DNA from: Leucobacter allii
Lineage (GTDB): Bacteria > Actinomycetota > Actinomycetes > Actinomycetales > Microbacteriaceae
Assembly: GCF_022919155.1 (NCBI RefSeq)
Contig: NZ_CP095045.1
Coordinates: 3,100,001-3,164,000 of the forward strand
Direction: 5' to 3'
DNA length: 64,000 bases
Each line of letters opens with the position of its first letter. The first letter of the stretch is position 1. Positions 61,944 through 64,000 of the stretch are shown here, in pieces. The position numbers and the translations under genes are program-made. Under the pieces are notes generated by a model that saw nothing but the letters and a program-made list of their open reading frames with translations, did not search any database and was not told the DNA's origin.

Positions 61944-63071
61944 CTACCCCACGAGGGCGGCGCGCGTCTGCGCCGCGCGGTGGGCGTGCGCCTGCAGCGT
62001 GGCGAGCACCGCCCCGACGTTGCCGGCCTCGTAGCCGGCGACGATCGCCCGGTGGTCCTCCAGCAGTTCCGCCGTGGCGCGGGTCGTGGCGGTGATCGCC
62101 CGCCGCTCTACCGCGCGCAGCTGCAGGCCGCGGTACGTCTCGTCGAGAATGACGCTCCCGGCGAGGCCGACCAGGTACTCGTGGAACTCCGCGTTCGAGA
62201 CCACCCAGGCCTCGGGGTCGGTGAAGCGATCGCCGTCGACGTGCTCGAGGGTCGCCTCCATCAGCCGGCGGAGCTCGGCGAGCCGCTCGACAGAGACCCG
62301 CCCCACCGTCTGCGCGGCGACACCGAGCTCGATCGAGAGCTTGGCGGAGTAGTAGTCGTAGAGCACGCGGTCCGGCACCGGCTCCACTTCGAAGACCGTG
62401 CCACTGCGCTTCACGAGCCCCTCGCCGGCGAGCGCGATCAGCGCGCTGAAGGTGCGGCCGACCTCGAGATCGAGGGCGGCGGCCATGCCCTCCGCATCCA
62501 GCGGTACCGCGACGTCGTCGACCCTGGCCACCACATAGTCGCGCACCGCGCGCAGCGCCACAGCATCGGCATTCATCTCCATCCGCCCGAACGACCCGCG
62601 GAAGTACGCCAGCGGGTTGCCGGGGGTCGAGCTCACGCGGCGCACCCGGGCGAGGAAGACGAAGTGGGTCCCGCCGCGCACGGCCTCCTGCACCTCGCAT
62701 TCGAAGTGCGCGATCGACCCGGAGATCAGCGGCACGTCGCCCTCGCCGCGTTCGAATGCCACGGAGGAGAACTTGTCGTCCCCTCGCGAGGCGAATTGGT
62801 ACGCGAGCGGCGCAGAATCCTCGGCGAGCACGTTCACTGCGAAGACGCCGGTGCGCTTCACCGCCTGCCCCGTCGTCGAACTGACATTCAGACAGACGAG
62901 GAGCATGGGCGGCTCATCCGAGAGAGAACTGACGGCGCTCACAGCGGCCCCGAAGTCAGTGCCGTTCTCATGGGTGGTGATCACGGTCACGCCGCTGGCG
63001 AACCGCCCCATCACATCCCGGAATTCGCCCTTCGACGGGGCATCCTGCTCGATGATCTCTGCTGCTGACAT
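61944..63071 (-). CDS. Flavin reductase fused to a GntR-type FCD regulatory domain
   Basis: A 375-residue two-part protein. Residues about 15-165 are a flavin reductase domain of the HpaC/DIM6 type (DVMGRFASGVTVITT, AVSAVSSLSDEPPMLLVCLN, VNVLAEDSAPLAYQFAS, HFECEV). Residues about 168-232 resemble a winged helix (LRAVRDYVVARVD, AAALDLEVGRTFSALIALAGEGLV). Residues 236-370 are an FCD domain with the usual metal-site histidines in NAEFHEYL (His297), LEDHRAIV (His340) and QAHAHRA. The protein could couple flavin reduction to gene control, or be a two-component monooxygenase reductase with a sensing tail. The join is in one continuous frame. Confidence 0.85.
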   Translation of the reverse strand: MSAAEIIEQDAPSKGEFRDVMGRFASGVTVITTHENGTDFGAAVSAVSSLSDEPPMLLVCLNVSSTTGQAVKRTGVFAVNVLAEDSAPLAYQFASRGDDKFSSVAFERGEGDVPLISGSIAHFECEVQEAVRGGTHFVFLARVRRVSSTPGNPLAYFRGSFGRMEMNADAVALRAVRDYVVARVDDVAVPLDAEGMAAALDLEVGRTFSALIALAGEGLVKRSGTVFEVEPVPDRVLYDYYSAKLSIELGVAAQTVGRVSVERLAELRRLMEATLEHVDGDRFTDPEAWVVSNAEFHEYLVGLAGSVILDETYRGLQLRAVERRAITATTRATAELLEDHRAIVAGYEAGNVGAVLATLQAHAHRAAQTRAALVG

Positions 63072-63218
63072 GCTTCGCTCCTTCGCGATACATCACTTCC
63101 AACTCACGACATCATCAGCCTAGCAAAGTAGTTACAGTTATTAAAACTATTAATTCCTTGACGGGCCTGCTAGCGTATCGTCCGACAATCCACCTCCCTC
63201 AGGAAAGGAGCCAGGCAT
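63072..63218. promoter_or_regulatory. Divergent AT-rich promoter region between the fusion gene and the cupin
   Basis: The 147-bp region holds an unusually AT-rich island at 63118-63158, with AGTT-ATTAA-AACT and TAGTTA/ACTAT words. A TTGACG at 63158-63163 is a possible -35 box for the cupin gene; the -10 box is unclear. An AGGAAAGGAG ribosome site (63200-63209) precedes the cupin ATG. The island is a likely site for control of both genes. Confidence 0.5.
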
Positions 63219-63620
63219 ATGCGCGTCCTCGCAGGCCGAGCCGGCACCCCTTCGACCCGCTCCGAGCACACCTTCACCGGCGAAGTGTGGGCGGATGCCG
63301 TCATGACCGACCGCCCGGGCGTGAAGATCAATTCGGTGATCTTCACGCCGTGCGCCCGCACCTACTGGCACTTCCATGAGCACGGGCAGATCCTGCAGGT
63401 GTTCCGCGGTCGCGGTTACGTGACCGGCGAGGACGGCACGACGCGGGAGATCACGCAGGGAGACACCGTCTGGATCGAGGCCGGCGAGCACCACTGGCAC
63501 GGCGGCGGCGAGGACTCGCTGATGGGCCACACCGCCATCTCGCTCGGCGAGACCACCTGGCTCGACGAGGTCACCGAAGACGAGTACGCCCGCGCCGCCG
63601 CCGCGGTCCGGCACGGATAG
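63219..63620 (+). CDS. Single-domain cupin protein
   Basis: A 133-residue cupin. Metal-binding histidines are in motif 1 (WHFHEHGQILQVFRGRG) and motif 2 (GDTVWIEAGEHHWHGG). It may be a small isomerase, dioxygenase or binding protein; similar cupins accompany aromatic and quinone pathways. It is followed 14 bp later by the VAO-family oxidase on the same strand, so the two are probably co-transcribed. The divergent flavin reductase fusion may regulate it. Confidence 0.87.
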   Translation: MRVLAGRAGTPSTRSEHTFTGEVWADAVMTDRPGVKINSVIFTPCARTYWHFHEHGQILQVFRGRGYVTGEDGTTREITQGDTVWIEAGEHHWHGGGEDSLMGHTAISLGETTWLDEVTEDEYARAAAAVRHG

Positions 63621-63634
63621 AGGGCGGGATCCCC

Positions 63635-64000
63635 ATGGCGCAGCACGCCCCGTTCCAGCTCCCCGACGCCGCCCGAGACGAGCTCATCGCCGTCGTCGGC
63701 CGCGATCACATACTCCTCACCGAGGAGGAGCGCGATCAGTACCGCGACCCCTACTGGCACGCCGAAGATCGCAGCTACGACTCCTGCGGCGCGGTCTTCC
63801 CCGCCGACCGCGAGGCGTTGCAGGAGATCGTCCGCATCGCGCACCGTCATGAGATCCCCATCTGGGTCTCCTCGCAGGGGCGCAACAACGGCTATGGCGG
63901 TCCCTCGCCCCGGGTCGCGGGCTCGCTGCTGATCAGCCTCCGCCGGATGGACAAGATCATTCACATCGATACGGAGCTCGCCTACGCCGTCGTCGAACCG
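63635..64000 (+). CDS. VAO-family FAD-linked oxidoreductase, N-terminal part (runs off the window)
   Basis: The first 122 codons of a flavoprotein open to the right edge. The sequence EALQEIVRIAHRHEIPIWVS, followed by SQGRNNGYGGPSPRVAGSLL, is the FAD-binding start of the vanillyl-alcohol oxidase / 4-cresol dehydrogenase / eugenol hydroxylase group. RRMDKIIHIDTELAYAVVEP matches the next conserved strand. These enzymes oxidise para-substituted phenols. The ATG at 63635 is preceded by GAGGGCGGG. The pseudogene at 54475-54757 is a distant relative of the same segment. The flavin-linking residue and the substrate pocket lie outside the window. Confidence 0.85.
   Translation, partial: MAQHAPFQLPDAARDELIAVVGRDHILLTEEERDQYRDPYWHAEDRSYDSCGAVFPADREALQEIVRIAHRHEIPIWVSSQGRNNGYGGPSPRVAGSLLISLRRMDKIIHIDTELAYAVVEP

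Noticed and set aside
54840..64000. Mobile element or genomic-island boundary
   Set aside because: Despite a pseudogene and many accessory genes, I found no transposase, integrase, tRNA or flanking direct repeats.

Overview
The window is high-GC DNA (roughly 70% G+C by eye) with G/C-ending codons, tight ATGA/TGATG gene overlaps, several apparently leaderless genes, lipoprotein signal peptides and a cell-wall protein ending in a LAxTG-type sorting signal. This fits a high-GC Gram-positive actinomycete. A member of the Microbacteriaceae, for example a Leucobacter-like organism, is my best guess, but that is inference. I saw no tRNA, rRNA, insertion sequence, prophage or CRISPR array. The window is almost entirely catabolic, transport and regulatory genes, as in an accessory metabolic region.

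Layout. 0-5.9 kb: end of a membrane protein, a YtcJ-like amidohydrolase, a serine alpha/beta hydrolase, an orphan response regulator, a lipoate-protein ligase with its accessory domain at the N terminus, and a quinone reductase. 5.9-13.2 kb: a phosphonate-type ABC system (PhnD, PhnC, fused double PhnE) in one overlapping operon with a zinc alcohol dehydrogenase and a second amidohydrolase, divergent from a GntR/UTRA regulator. 13.4-15.6 kb: a secreted glycine-rich/DUF11-like surface protein closed by a strong terminator. 15.7-16.9 kb: an EamA transporter behind a recognisable guanidine-I (ykkC) riboswitch.

17-36.5 kb: a large aromatic-type catabolic locus, mostly on the minus strand. It holds a peptide/nickel-type ABC importer (five genes), a Rieske dioxygenase (alpha, beta, ferredoxin), a D-2-hydroxyacid dehydrogenase, a PucR regulator, an aldehyde dehydrogenase, a ferredoxin reductase, an IlvD/Edd dehydratase and a UbiX/UbiD pair. 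An SDR and a second aldehyde dehydrogenase sit next to it. Nearly the same palindrome (TGTGC-N4-GCACA) lies upstream of the two leading operons, suggesting one regulon. No ring-cleavage dioxygenase is present in the window.

36.7-42.6 kb: a YhgE/Pip protein and an MMPL exporter under a divergent TetR regulator with two palindromic operators. The exporter has an unusual C-terminal extension. 42.6-43.0 kb: a hairpin element running into a 16-bp tandem array. 43-48.7 kb: an azoreductase, then a 2-oxoacid dehydrogenase (fused E1, E2, no E3) divergent from a VOC protein and a GntR/FCD regulator. 48.7-54.4 kb: a ketopantoate-reductase-like protein, a Dabb protein, an alcohol dehydrogenase, an XRE-cupin regulator, an M24-fold enzyme with one metal ligand replaced by Cys, and a 3-hydroxyisobutyrate-dehydrogenase-like enzyme. 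54.4-64 kb: a decayed FAD-oxidase pseudogene, an alcohol dehydrogenase, a YdcZ transporter, a ribose-type ABC importer, an SDR, a flavin reductase fused to an FCD regulatory domain, a cupin, and the start of an intact vanillyl-alcohol-oxidase-family gene.

Taken together, the window looks like several import-plus-oxidation modules for small organic (probably aromatic) compounds, each with its own regulator and visible palindromic operator. Exact substrates cannot be read from the sequence.
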